Shown: positions 24,584 through 32,313 of the stretch, piece after piece | How the letters are laid out: the number at the start of each line of letters is the position of its first letter | How positions within the stretch are numbered: position 1 is the first letter of the stretch | NCBI GenBank assembly: GCA_033283175.1 | Contig: JAWMQM010000003.1 | Location: 248,001-312,000 of the forward strand | Source: Pseudomaricurvus sp033283175 | Lineage (GTDB): Bacteria > Pseudomonadota > Gammaproteobacteria > Pseudomonadales > Cellvibrionaceae | Direction of reading: 5' to 3' | DNA length: 64,000 nucleotides | Translations under genes and position numbers: made by a program | The notes under the pieces: model-generated | Told to the model about the DNA's origin: nothing | Databases searched by the model: none | What the model saw: the letters and a program-made list of their open reading frames with translations, nothing else

Positions 24584-25435
24584 ATGAACGACGTGTCTAC
24601 ACCGCCCGAGGTCTGGACCTGGGAGCAACCCAATGGCGGTGAATGGGCCAGTATCAATCGCCCCATGGCCGGACCCACCCACGAAAAGGCCCTGCCGGTG
24701 GGCAAGCACCCGCTGCAGCTCTACTCTCTGGCCACGCCCAATGGCGTCAAGGTCACGGTGATGCTGGAGGAGTTGCTGGACAAGGGACACCAGGGGGCCG
24801 AGTACGATGCCTGGTTGATTCGTATTGGTGACGGGGACCAGTTTTCCTCCGGGTTTACTGCGATCAACCCCAACTCGAAAATCCCGGCGCTGGTGGATTG
24901 CTCCGGCGAGCAGCCTCTGCGGGTGTTCGAGTCCGGCTCCATCCTGCTGTACCTGGCAGAGAAGTTCGGTGAATTCCTGCCCGTTGAACCGGCTAAGCGG
25001 GTCGAGACCATCAACTGGTTGATGTGGCAGGTGGGGGCAGCACCGTTTGTCGGTGGTGGCTTCGGACATTTTTACGCTTACGCGCCGGAGAAGTACCGTT
25101 ATCCCATTGATCGCTACACCATGGAGGTCAAGCGGCAGCTGGATGTGCTGGACCGGCAGCTGGCGGAGAATGAATACGTTGCCGGTGACGAGTACACCAT
25201 TGCTGATATCGCCATTGCGCCCTGGTATGGACTGTTGCAGGCGGGGGAGGCGTACAGTGCCGGCGAGTTCCTGCAGGTACAGGAATACCAAAACGTGGAG
25301 CGCTGGCGTAAGGCCGTGTTCGCCCGCCCGGCCTACCAGCGCGGCCGCATGGTCAATCGCACTTCCGGCGATCCCGATCAGTGTCTGCCCGAGCGCCACG
25401 CCGCCAGTGATTTTGAGGGCAAGCGCTTTAGCTAG
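24584..25435 (+). CDS. yghU: Glutathione S-transferase, YghU type
   Basis: A 283-residue glutathione-dependent disulfide-bond oxidoreductase of the nu/YghU class. The long N-terminal extension (WTWEQPNGGEWASINRP, then GPTHEKALPVGKHPLQLYSL) is diagnostic. The thioredoxin-like glutathione site follows (TPNGVKVTVMLEELL; INPNSKIPALVD; FESGSILLYLAEKFG), then the all-helical domain (YTIADIAIAPWYG). YghU enzymes reduce 2-hydroxyethyl disulfide and peroxides. GGAGGTAA lies close to the ATG at 24584. Its 3' end faces the eamA-like gene across heptamer array 2. Confidence 0.9.
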   Translation: MNDVSTPPEVWTWEQPNGGEWASINRPMAGPTHEKALPVGKHPLQLYSLATPNGVKVTVMLEELLDKGHQGAEYDAWLIRIGDGDQFSSGFTAINPNSKIPALVDCSGEQPLRVFESGSILLYLAEKFGEFLPVEPAKRVETINWLMWQVGAAPFVGGGFGHFYAYAPEKYRYPIDRYTMEVKRQLDVLDRQLAENEYVAGDEYTIADIAIAPWYGLLQAGEAYSAGEFLQVQEYQNVERWRKAVFARPAYQRGRMVNRTSGDPDQCLPERHAASDFEGKRFS

Positions 25436-25460
25436 CGGAGGGGTATCCGGCAGGCTGTTC

Positions 25461-25488
25461 GCCACTCGCCACTCGCCACTCGCCACTC
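25461..25488. repeat. Heptamer tandem array 2 (4 x 7 bp)
   Basis: Four perfect copies of GCCACTC occupy exactly 28 bp between two convergent genes. The last unit overlaps two bases of the eamA-like stop codon (TCA on the plus strand, 25487-25489). Confidence 0.9.
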
Positions 25489-26428
25489 AGGTTTCCATAT
25501 CGTAGCGCCGCGCCGCTCGTCTGGCGGCGCGCTGCGCACCCACCACCACAAACACCAGCGCAGACAGTACCAGCGCCGAACCCACCCACTGCAGGTTGGT
25601 CACCTGTTCGTCCAGGATGAAGATGCCGGCCAGCAACCCCACCAGTGGAATACCGAGGGAAAACGGAGCCACCCTGCTGGCGGGGTGGCGGGTGAGCAGC
25701 ACGGCCCACAGCCAGTAGGCCACGCCACTGGCGGCGAGACTGAGGTAGAGCAGGGAGAGCCAGCTGCTGAGCGACACGTCCTGCCAGCTGGCCTGAGCCG
25801 CCACACCATCGATGGTCAGTGTGCAGAGGGTGAAGAGTGTTCCCGTAATCAGGCTGCTCCAGCCAATCAGGGCCAGGGGCTTGCAGTCCCGGCCGGAGGC
25901 GTGAATCTGCCGCACGATAATGTTAGAGCTGGACCACATGGAGGCGGCGGCCAGGGTCAGCAGCAAGCTGATGACGGTGATGCCCGAGGTATCGCTGTTG
26001 CCGGTAACGCTGACGATAAAGCAGAGCAGGCCGGCTGCAGCCACCGCCATACCCAGTAACAGGGATCCTGCCAGCCGTTCACCCAGCAGCGTAGCTGCCA
26101 TCAGCGCGGTAATAAAAATCTGCACCTGCATCAGCACCGATCCCAGGGCCGCACTCATCCCCTGTTGCAGGGCAAAGAACAGCAGTCCGAACTGCCCGAA
26201 CCCCTGGGTGAGGGCGTAGAGCAGTAGCCACTTCAAAGGTATCCGTGGGCGCGGTAGTACCAGAATCAGTGGCAGGGAGACCATCAGGAAACGGGCGGCG
26301 CCCAGTTGCAGTGGCGTCAGGTCCATCAGTGCGAATTTCGTTGGCACAAAATTCAGGCCCCACAGCACAATCACCAGCAGAACGGCGAGCAGGTCTTTGG
26401 CGGGCATGGGGGCGTGCTGCGGGGACAT
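25487..26428 (-). CDS. EamA-family exporter (DMT superfamily)
   Basis: A 313-residue inner-membrane transporter with ten predicted helices in two EamA repeats. Motifs near the N-terminus (LWGLNFVPTKFAL; LGAARFLMVSLPL) and the segments FGQFGLLFFALQQGM and GERLAGSLLLGMA closely follow the E. coli O-acetylserine/cysteine exporter EamA pattern. Metabolite export, possibly of cysteine-pathway compounds, is a reasonable inference. The ATG at 26428 is chosen because the 67 residues upstream in frame are not transporter-like. A basic tail (RRAARRYDMET) ends the protein within heptamer array 2. Confidence 0.85.
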   Translation of the reverse strand: MSPQHAPMPAKDLLAVLLVIVLWGLNFVPTKFALMDLTPLQLGAARFLMVSLPLILVLPRPRIPLKWLLLYALTQGFGQFGLLFFALQQGMSAALGSVLMQVQIFITALMAATLLGERLAGSLLLGMAVAAAGLLCFIVSVTGNSDTSGITVISLLLTLAAASMWSSSNIIVRQIHASGRDCKPLALIGWSSLITGTLFTLCTLTIDGVAAQASWQDVSLSSWLSLLYLSLAASGVAYWLWAVLLTRHPASRVAPFSLGIPLVGLLAGIFILDEQVTNLQWVGSALVLSALVFVVVGAQRAARRAARRYDMET

Positions 26429-26714
26429 CGACAACTTCCGGGCGTGTTTGAACTGTGGGGCGCCGTGCGGGCTGCGCAGGCGCCGGATCAGGGCTGGGCC
26501 CCGGGCGGCGGCGATTCTATCACCAGTCGTGGCCGGTGACAGGAGGGTAGGGGAGGTTTTCGTATATATGAAATTTCGCCAGGCGGCATTGCCAGTGCAG
26601 GTTGAGGATTGGGCCGGTTTCAACCACACTTGCTTCGCCGTCCCGGGCTGACCGATGGGGCAGGCCGGGGCTCAGGAGAGTTGCAAAAGGCATCAGACAG
26701 GGAGAGAGGTTTCC

Positions 26715-28649
26715 ATGAAGAGTGCGATACGGGTTGGGGCAGGTGTGGCGCTGGCCATGCTGTTGCTGGCGGGGTGCTCCCGCGACAACACCACGACTAC
26801 AGAGTCGGCGACGGATACGGCAGAGGTGACGCCAATGGTCGTTGCCGACGTCATTTACAGTGGTGGCAAGATCATCACCATCAACGACGCTATGCCAGTG
26901 GCGGAGGCGGTGGCCGTTGCCGGGGGCCATATCATTGCGGTGGGCAGTGAAGCGGATGTCTCGCCTTACAGGTCCAATACAACCCGCCAGATCGATCTGG
27001 ATGGCAAAACCATGGTGCCGGGTTTTGTGGATGCCCACGGGCATGCCTATGCGGTCGGCCTGCAGGCAAGTGTGACCAACCTGTTGCCACCGCCGGATGG
27101 TGATGGCAGGGACATTGAGTCTGTGGTCCAGTTAATGCTGGACTGGAAGGCCTCCCATGAGGCGGCCATCGAGCGGGTCGGCTGGATTGCCGGATTCGGC
27201 TATGACGACTCCCAGTTGGAGGAGCAGCGTCATCCAACCCGCGATGACCTGGACCGGGTGTCGGAGGAGATCCCGGTGATCATCGTGCACCAGTCCGGCC
27301 ACCTGGGGGTGGCCAACAGCAAGGCGCTGGAACTGGCTGGCATCACCAGTGAAACCGAAGATCCGCAGGGTGGGGTGTTCCGTCGCCGGGAGGGCAGCAA
27401 TGAGCCCAATGGTGTGGCTGAGGAGTACGCCTTTTTCGCTCTGTTATCCCGATTGGCGGCGCGCTTTGATGATGAGATCAACGAAACGCTGGTGATGGAA
27501 GGGGCCAGGCTGTACGCCAGTTTTGGTTACACCACCGCCCAGGAGGGGCGGGGAACCAAGCCGGCGCTGCAGGCCATGCAGCGGCTGTCCGCCAAGGGTG
27601 TACTGCCCATCGACCTGGTGATCTACCCGGATGTGCTGGCATTTGAAACCGATGAGATACGCCCAACCGCGGAGTACTCCGGTCACTTTCGGGTCGCAGG
27701 CGTCAAGCTGACCATTGATGGCTCGCCGCAGGGGAAAACCGCATGGTTGTCGCAGCCTTACTTTGTTCCCCCGGCGGGACAGGACAAGGATTATGCCGGC
27801 TACGCGGCCATTGATGAGGCCACCACTTACGCCGGTGTCGAGAAGGCCTTTGCCCAGGGATGGCAGGTGCTGGTGCACGCCAATGGCGATGCGGCCATGG
27901 ATCGCTACATAGAAGCGGTACGTCGCGCCAGGGCCAAATACCCGGATGTCAAAAACCGGCCGGTGCTGATCCATGGACAGACCCTGCGCAAGGACCAGGT
28001 GCCGCAGCTGAAAGCGCTGGGCATATTCCCCTCGCTGTTTCCGATGCACACCTTCTACTGGGGCGACTGGCATCGTGAATCGGTGCTGGGGCCGGAGCGG
28101 GCTGAAAACATCTCTCCCACTGGCTGGGTGTTAGCAGAAGGTATGCAGTTCAGCACCCACCATGATGCGCCGGTGGCACTGCCAGACTCCATGCGGGTGC
28201 TGTCGGCGACTGTAACCCGCACCACCCGCAGTGGCAGGGTGCTGGGGCCGGAGCATCGGGTGTCGGTGATGACGGCCCTGAAGGCCATGACCCTTTGGCC
28301 TGCCTGGCAGCATTTTGAGGAGAGGACCAAGGGCTCAATCGAGGTGGGTAAACTGGCGGATCTCGTGATCCTGTCGGATGACCCCCTGACCATTGAGCAG
28401 GATCAGCTGGCATCTATCCAGGTACTGGAGACCATCAAGCAGGGTAAGACGGTGTACCAGCGAGAACCAGAAGCTGCCGGTATATCGACGCCGGCGCCGT
28501 TTGGATTATTGCTCGAGGAGCCCCGCGCGGGAGAGCATGACCATATGCACGGTGATGGCTGTTTCAACACCGGCCTGCAGGTGTTGTACCGGGCATTCAA
28601 TCAGCGGTCCAGCAGTGATCAGGTCCAGGGGCGCGCAACAGAGTACTGA
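26715..28649 (+). CDS. Lipoprotein amidohydrolase, YtcJ-like
   Basis: A 644-residue metal-dependent amidohydrolase of the YtcJ (COG1574) group, secreted as a lipoprotein: the lipobox LLLAGC lies at about residues 17-22. The amidohydrolase fold is marked by VIYSGGKIITIND at the start, the metal motif FVDAHGHAY near 113, HANGDAAMDRYIEA near 395 and the distal STHHDAPVALPDS motif near 480. The C-terminus carries an unusual His-rich stretch, EHDHMHGDG, before the end. The substrate is unknown. GGAGAGAGG precedes the ATG at 26715. Divergent from the EamA-like gene. Confidence 0.88.
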   Translation: MKSAIRVGAGVALAMLLLAGCSRDNTTTTESATDTAEVTPMVVADVIYSGGKIITINDAMPVAEAVAVAGGHIIAVGSEADVSPYRSNTTRQIDLDGKTMVPGFVDAHGHAYAVGLQASVTNLLPPPDGDGRDIESVVQLMLDWKASHEAAIERVGWIAGFGYDDSQLEEQRHPTRDDLDRVSEEIPVIIVHQSGHLGVANSKALELAGITSETEDPQGGVFRRREGSNEPNGVAEEYAFFALLSRLAARFDDEINETLVMEGARLYASFGYTTAQEGRGTKPALQAMQRLSAKGVLPIDLVIYPDVLAFETDEIRPTAEYSGHFRVAGVKLTIDGSPQGKTAWLSQPYFVPPAGQDKDYAGYAAIDEATTYAGVEKAFAQGWQVLVHANGDAAMDRYIEAVRRARAKYPDVKNRPVLIHGQTLRKDQVPQLKALGIFPSLFPMHTFYWGDWHRESVLGPERAENISPTGWVLAEGMQFSTHHDAPVALPDSMRVLSATVTRTTRSGRVLGPEHRVSVMTALKAMTLWPAWQHFEERTKGSIEVGKLADLVILSDDPLTIEQDQLASIQVLETIKQGKTVYQREPEAAGISTPAPFGLLLEEPRAGEHDHMHGDGCFNTGLQVLYRAFNQRSSSDQVQGRATEY

Positions 28650-28656
28650 CCAGCAA

Positions 28657-28682
28657 GGGCCCGACATGGAGTCGTCGGGCCC
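28657..28682 (+). terminator. GC-rich hairpin after the amidohydrolase
   Basis: GGGCCCGAC (28657-28665) pairs perfectly with GTCGGGCCC (28674-28682), eight bases after the stop codon. No T-run follows, so it may act as an mRNA 3' stabiliser or a weak terminator together with the palindrome 55 bases on. Confidence 0.55.
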
Positions 28683-28736
28683 ATTCGACTGATCATCCCC
28701 GGACCGGGGCAGTCACCTCCCTCAACTCAACCCAGG

Positions 28737-28775
28737 CCGCAATAACCATAATAAATGTATGGTTATTGCGGTTTG
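28737..28775 (+). terminator. Perfect 14-bp AT-rich palindrome, likely terminator
   Basis: CCGCAATAACCATA (28737-28750) and TATGGTTATTGCGG (28758-28771) form a perfect 14-bp stem with a 7-base loop, followed by TTTGTC. It lies 88-123 bases after the amidohydrolase stop and 124 before the next gene. An operator role for the downstream gene is an alternative reading. Confidence 0.65.
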
Positions 28776-28894
28776 TCTTCGTATAGAATATTCAGCCGCA
28801 ACTGCAAGTGTCACCGGATTCGCGTTCTGCGATACCGGGATGCAGGACAATTCAACCGATAAAAGCGGAAAGCTGAGAGATTAGGGAGGGGGAA

Positions 28895-29347
28895 ATGGGC
28901 GAAACCCTGGATTTCAATGATTGGCTGGTGAGGCCGGGGAATCATCGTGCGATTGTGACGATTCGCAAGGATGTGAAGTCGGCGTTGGGAATGGATGCCA
29001 ATATTCGTTCCTGGCTGGACCTCTACCGGCTGTTCGAGTTTGCTGTGGCACAGACAGAAGACGCGGCACACTGGTTTGAAAGTGTCTTGCGGGCCAACCC
29101 TCCATCACAGGAGAACGGGGCCACACTCAACCAGGTGCTGCTTTACCGGGGCGCTTACGTCAATAAAGAGGTTCTGGCGACTCCCCCCGAAAACTCGCGT
29201 GTAAGCACCAGCAAGAAGGTCACCTACCGGGGGCAGGTGATTGAAACGCCGTTGAACGGGGTTGCTGCCGCGGGCGATACCGAGCAGGAGTCAGCCGCCA
29301 GGCCAAAGAAAAAGCGCTACTACCGCGGCGTACTGATCGAGGACTGA
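28895..29347 (+). CDS. Hypothetical protein with three YRG motifs (DUF4278-like)
   Basis: A 150-residue soluble protein. The N-terminal 90 residues are an unrecognised domain (DFNDWLVRPGNHRAIVTIRK). The C-terminal part carries three short repeats of the form xxYRGxxxE: LLYRGAYVNKE near 87, VTYRGQVIETP near 112, and RYYRGVLIED at the very end. Similar YRGxxYE motifs define DUF4278, best known from cyanobacteria, of unknown function. The linkers are Lys-rich. AGGGAGGGGG precedes the ATG at 28895. It stands alone between two terminator-rich gaps. Confidence 0.65.
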   Translation: MGETLDFNDWLVRPGNHRAIVTIRKDVKSALGMDANIRSWLDLYRLFEFAVAQTEDAAHWFESVLRANPPSQENGATLNQVLLYRGAYVNKEVLATPPENSRVSTSKKVTYRGQVIETPLNGVAAAGDTEQESAARPKKKRYYRGVLIED

Positions 29348-29403
29348 ATCCTCGCTTCTCTAACGAGGGTATATGGTCGTACCGTCTGTTTGTTGCGCAG
29401 TGG

Positions 29404-29592
29404 CTACTGGCCGGTAGCTGCAGGCTTGTCGTTCACCCGTCCCTGATCCGCAGATGGCAGCAGCCGCCGCAGGGGGCACTGGCGCTCACGTTGGTGTGCG
29501 GGGGTAATGGTCTGCCGCTGCTCCGGCCCCTGGGCACGGGCCATACTGACAAAGGTCTCATCCAGCCACTGCTGCAACACCTTGAGCAACAT
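29404..29592 (-). CDS. Possible small protein, 62 residues
   Basis: A short open frame in the 485-bp gap 29348-29832, with no recognised family. The start looks real: ATG at 29592 is preceded on its strand by GAGGTGGAG at good spacing. The N-terminal 20 residues could form an amphipathic helix (LLKVLQQWLDETFVSMA), while the rest is polar and rich in Gln, Arg and Pro. Without comparative evidence it may be spurious. Confidence 0.35.
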   Translation of the reverse strand: MLLKVLQQWLDETFVSMARAQGPEQRQTITPAHQRERQCPLRRLLPSADQGRVNDKPAATGQ

Positions 29593-29832
29593 CTCTCCAC
29601 CTCATTCTCGACTACCTGTTCCGATAGTACTGCGCCGCTGCTGTTTTACAACATGATCTGGCGCAAGGAATAGTATAGATGGGTGAACTGCAGGGTGGTG
29701 TTGCGCGGTTGGTCACGCCCGGAGGGTGGTCAGCGGGGATTTTGCGGTTTGAGCGTGGCCGGAAGCGGCTGTCCGGCTGCGCCGGGGCGGTGGGGTTGCG
29801 GCGGGCGGTTGGGTGCCCGCCGCAGGGGTTGC

Positions 29833-30630
29833 TCAGATGTTGCCCATGTGTTTGCCGACGATCTGCAGCAGGGGCTTGAACACCTTGGGGGAGGCCGCAA
29901 CGACGTTGCCTTTGTCCATGCAGGTATTGCCACCGCGGAAGTCGCTGACCAGTCCACCGGCCTCTTTCACCAGCAGCAGGCCGGCGGCGATGTCCCAGGG
30001 TTGCAGGTTCATCTCCCAGAAACCGTCGAAGCGGCCGGCAGCCACGTAGGCCAGGTCGAGGGAGGCGGCACCGGGACGGCGGATGCCGGCGGTCTGGCCG
30101 GCGATCTCTTTCATGGCGGCCAGGTAAGGGGTGATGTTCTCCAGCGAGTAGCCGTTAAACGGAATGCCGGTACCGATCAGTGCGCCCTTCAGGCCGTTGC
30201 GGGGGGCAACGCGGATACGGCGGCCGTTGAGGGCTGCACCCTTGCCGCGGCTGGCGGTAAATTCTTCGCGGGTAACCGGGTTCAATACCACGGCGTGCTC
30301 CAGCTGGCCTTTGTAGACGCAGGCGATGGAGATGGCGAAATGGGGAATACCGTGGATAAAGTTGGTGGTGCCATCGAGGGGATCAATAATCCACTCGTAG
30401 TCACTCTCTTTGCCGGAACGGCCAGTCTCTTCACCAACAATGGTGTGGTCGGGGTACGCCTTGCGCAGGTGAAAGATGATCTCTTTCTCCGAGGCCTTGT
30501 CAATGTCGGTAACGAAGTCATTGCGGCCTTTTTCTTCAAACGCCACAACGTCAACACGTTCCAGGGCGCGTTCAATCAGCTCGCCCGCCTTGCGCGCCGC
30601 GCGCAGGGCAATATTCAGCATGGGTTCCAT
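29833..30630 (-). CDS. suhB: Inositol-1-monophosphatase SuhB
   Basis: A 265-residue inositol monophosphatase. The metal-binding motifs are intact: GEETGRSG near 66-73, WIIDPLDGTTNFIHG near 80-94 and the distal QPWDIAAG near 210. In gammaproteobacteria SuhB also acts in rRNA transcription antitermination with Nus factors. The start MEPMLNIALRAARKAGE matches the E. coli start, so the ATG at 30630 is chosen over the longer frame. Divergent from trmJ, the same arrangement as in Pseudomonas. Confidence 0.95.
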   Translation of the reverse strand: MEPMLNIALRAARKAGELIERALERVDVVAFEEKGRNDFVTDIDKASEKEIIFHLRKAYPDHTIVGEETGRSGKESDYEWIIDPLDGTTNFIHGIPHFAISIACVYKGQLEHAVVLNPVTREEFTASRGKGAALNGRRIRVAPRNGLKGALIGTGIPFNGYSLENITPYLAAMKEIAGQTAGIRRPGAASLDLAYVAAGRFDGFWEMNLQPWDIAAGLLLVKEAGGLVSDFRGGNTCMDKGNVVAASPKVFKPLLQIVGKHMGNI

Positions 30631-30890
30631 GGGATTCCAACCGTTCAGCAAAAACAATGTGTAAAGAGCAGGCACCGGCAGAGGAGCAGCGGTGCGAAAG
30701 GGCCGCAGAGTATACCAGCGTCTTTTGGCCGGGGATACAGTTTCGCGGCCTTGCCGGTCTCTCCGCTGTGACACCCGCAGCCGGACTTTGGTAAACTGCG
30801 CGCCTTTTGCGATAGTCGGCGCGTCCGGGGTGTCGCGCTCCTCCGCTTTCAGTGGCTATCCAGCCCAACCCAAAGGTACCGATTTTGGCC

Positions 30891-31679
30891 ATGCTCGACT
30901 CCCTGCTGCAACGTATCCGCATCGTTCTGGTGAACACCACCCACCCGGGCAACATCGGTGGCGCGGCCCGCGCCATGAAGAATATGGGGTTGTCCCAGCT
31001 CTATCTGGTGGAGCCCCGGGAATACCCGGCGGACAAAGCCGTGTGGCGGGCCGCGGGCGCTCAGGATGTGCTGGAAAACGCCATTGTGGTGGAGACCCTG
31101 GATGAGGCCGTAGCGGAGTGTGGCCTGGTGGTGGGCACCAGTGCCCGGGAGCGACGCATCCCCTGGCCGCTGCTGACCCCGCGGGAGTGCGGCGAGCGGG
31201 CCATGGTGGAGGCGCAACACCACGATGTGGCCATTGTCTTTGGTCGTGAAGACCGGGGCCTGACCAACGAAGAGCTGCAGAAGTGCAACTACCACGTGCA
31301 CATCCCGGCCAATCCCGAATATTCGGCCCTCAATCTGGCCACTGCGGTACAGGTACTCTGCTACGAGATGCGTATGGCCTGGTTGACCGCGAAAGAGGGT
31401 CAGTTGCCCCATTTCGACGATTGGGACCAGCCACCGGCGGACCACAAGGCGCTGGAGCTGTACTTTGACCATTTGCAGCAGACGCTGGAGACCCTCTCCT
31501 TTATCGAGCCGGGCAATCCGCGCCAGACCATGACCCGCCTGCGCCGTCTCTACAGCCGTATCCGCCTGGACGAGATGGAGCTGAGCATCCTGCGCGGCGT
31601 GCTGACCTCAACGCAGAACTACATTTATCACACGGACAATCGTATCCAGGCGCTGGAAAAGGAGCGTGGCGGGGAGTGA
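30891..31679 (+). CDS. trmJ: tRNA (cytidine/uridine-32-2'-O-)-methyltransferase TrmJ
   Basis: A 262-residue SPOUT-fold methyltransferase that 2'-O-methylates position 32 of tRNAs using SAM. The N-terminal motif IRIVLVNTTHPGNIGGAARA and the knot motifs FGREDRGLTNEEL (near 120) and NPEYSALNLATAVQVL (near 142) are clear. The C-terminal helical dimer region follows. ATG 30891 is chosen by family alignment; an in-frame GTG lies 39 bases upstream. It directly precedes the iscR operon, but a separate promoter follows, so the operon is regulated on its own. Confidence 0.95.
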   Translation: MLDSLLQRIRIVLVNTTHPGNIGGAARAMKNMGLSQLYLVEPREYPADKAVWRAAGAQDVLENAIVVETLDEAVAECGLVVGTSARERRIPWPLLTPRECGERAMVEAQHHDVAIVFGREDRGLTNEELQKCNYHVHIPANPEYSALNLATAVQVLCYEMRMAWLTAKEGQLPHFDDWDQPPADHKALELYFDHLQQTLETLSFIEPGNPRQTMTRLRRLYSRIRLDEMELSILRGVLTSTQNYIYHTDNRIQALEKERGGE

Positions 31680-31706
31680 TAGGGGGCTGACAAATAGCAC
31701 TAACAA

Positions 31707-31731
31707 ATATCCTACTATCATGGTAGGGTAT
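31707..31731. promoter_or_regulatory. Type-2-like IscR site (palindrome)
   Basis: AAATATCCTAC (31705-31715) and GTAGGGTATTT (31723-31733) form an 11-bp inverted repeat with one mismatch. Within it, A at 31707, CC at 31711-31712, GG at 31726-31727 and T at 31731 have exactly the spacing of the E. coli type-2 IscR consensus (A-N3-CC ... GG-N3-T); the inner A and TA positions do not match. It abuts the type-1 site. Binding by IscR or by another regulator is inferred. Confidence 0.5.
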
Positions 31732-31756
31732 TTACTTGACTAAACTAGTCGGGTTT
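31732..31756. promoter_or_regulatory. Type-1 IscR operator overlapping the -35 box
   Basis: The core TTGACTAAACTAGTCGGG at 31736-31753 matches the E. coli type-1 IscR consensus at 22 of 25 positions across 31732-31756. The site includes the -35 hexamer of the predicted promoter, so holo-IscR binding would repress the operon, as known for isc promoters. Confidence 0.75.
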
Positions 31757-31764
31757 ACCATAAT
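31736..31764 (+). promoter_or_regulatory. Predicted sigma-70 promoter of the iscR-suf operon
   Basis: TTGACT (31736-31741) and CATAAT (31759-31764) are separated by exactly 17 bases and lie 76 bases before the iscR start codon. The -35 is embedded in the IscR site. Confidence 0.7.
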
Positions 31765-31839
31765 CGCCGCCCCCGGGCAGGCACGGTGGTATTTGTTTTG
31801 CAGCCTGACGCTCAGTGAAACCCCTGAAGGAATTAGCTT

Positions 31840-32313
31840 ATGCGCCTGACTACCAAAGGACGTTATGCCGTAACCGCCATGCTGGACCTGGCTCTCAATG
31901 CCGAAAAGGGCCCCATCAGCCTGGCGGATATCTCCCGTCGGCAGGAGATTTCCCTCTCCTATCTGGAGCAACTGTTCTCCAAATTACGGCAGCAGTCGCT
32001 GGTCAGCAGTGTGCGGGGACCGGGTGGCGGCTATAAACTGAGCCGTGAGCCGGAGGCTATCTCGGTGGCACAGATTATCGACGCCGTGAATGAGTCGCTC
32101 GATGTCACCAACTGTGAGAGCCAGGGCAATTGCCAGCAGGGGCAGCAGTGTCTGACCCACAATCTGTGGATGGACCTCAGCGATCGCATTCACGCCTTCC
32201 TCAGCAGCATTACCCTGGCCAGTCTGGTGCAGCGGGATGAGGTGCGGGAGGTGTCTGTGCGCCAGAACAGTAGTTCCGAGCTGGGCCTGCTGGATGTGTC
32301 GGGGGTACAGTGA
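31840..32313 (+). CDS. iscR: Fe-S cluster-sensing regulator IscR
   Basis: A 157-residue Rrf2-family regulator that senses Fe-S status with a [2Fe-2S] cluster. The winged helix (MRLTTKGRYAVTAMLDLAL; ISLSYLEQLFSKLR; VRGPGGGYKLSRE) is intact. The cluster ligands Cys92, Cys98, Cys104 and His107 sit at the same positions as in E. coli IscR. GAAGGA precedes the ATG. It leads an operon of iscS and suf genes and has a type-1 operator at its own promoter, so autorepression when the cluster is present is expected. Its stop overlaps the iscS GTG. Confidence 0.95.
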   Translation: MRLTTKGRYAVTAMLDLALNAEKGPISLADISRRQEISLSYLEQLFSKLRQQSLVSSVRGPGGGYKLSREPEAISVAQIIDAVNESLDVTNCESQGNCQQGQQCLTHNLWMDLSDRIHAFLSSITLASLVQRDEVREVSVRQNSSSELGLLDVSGVQ

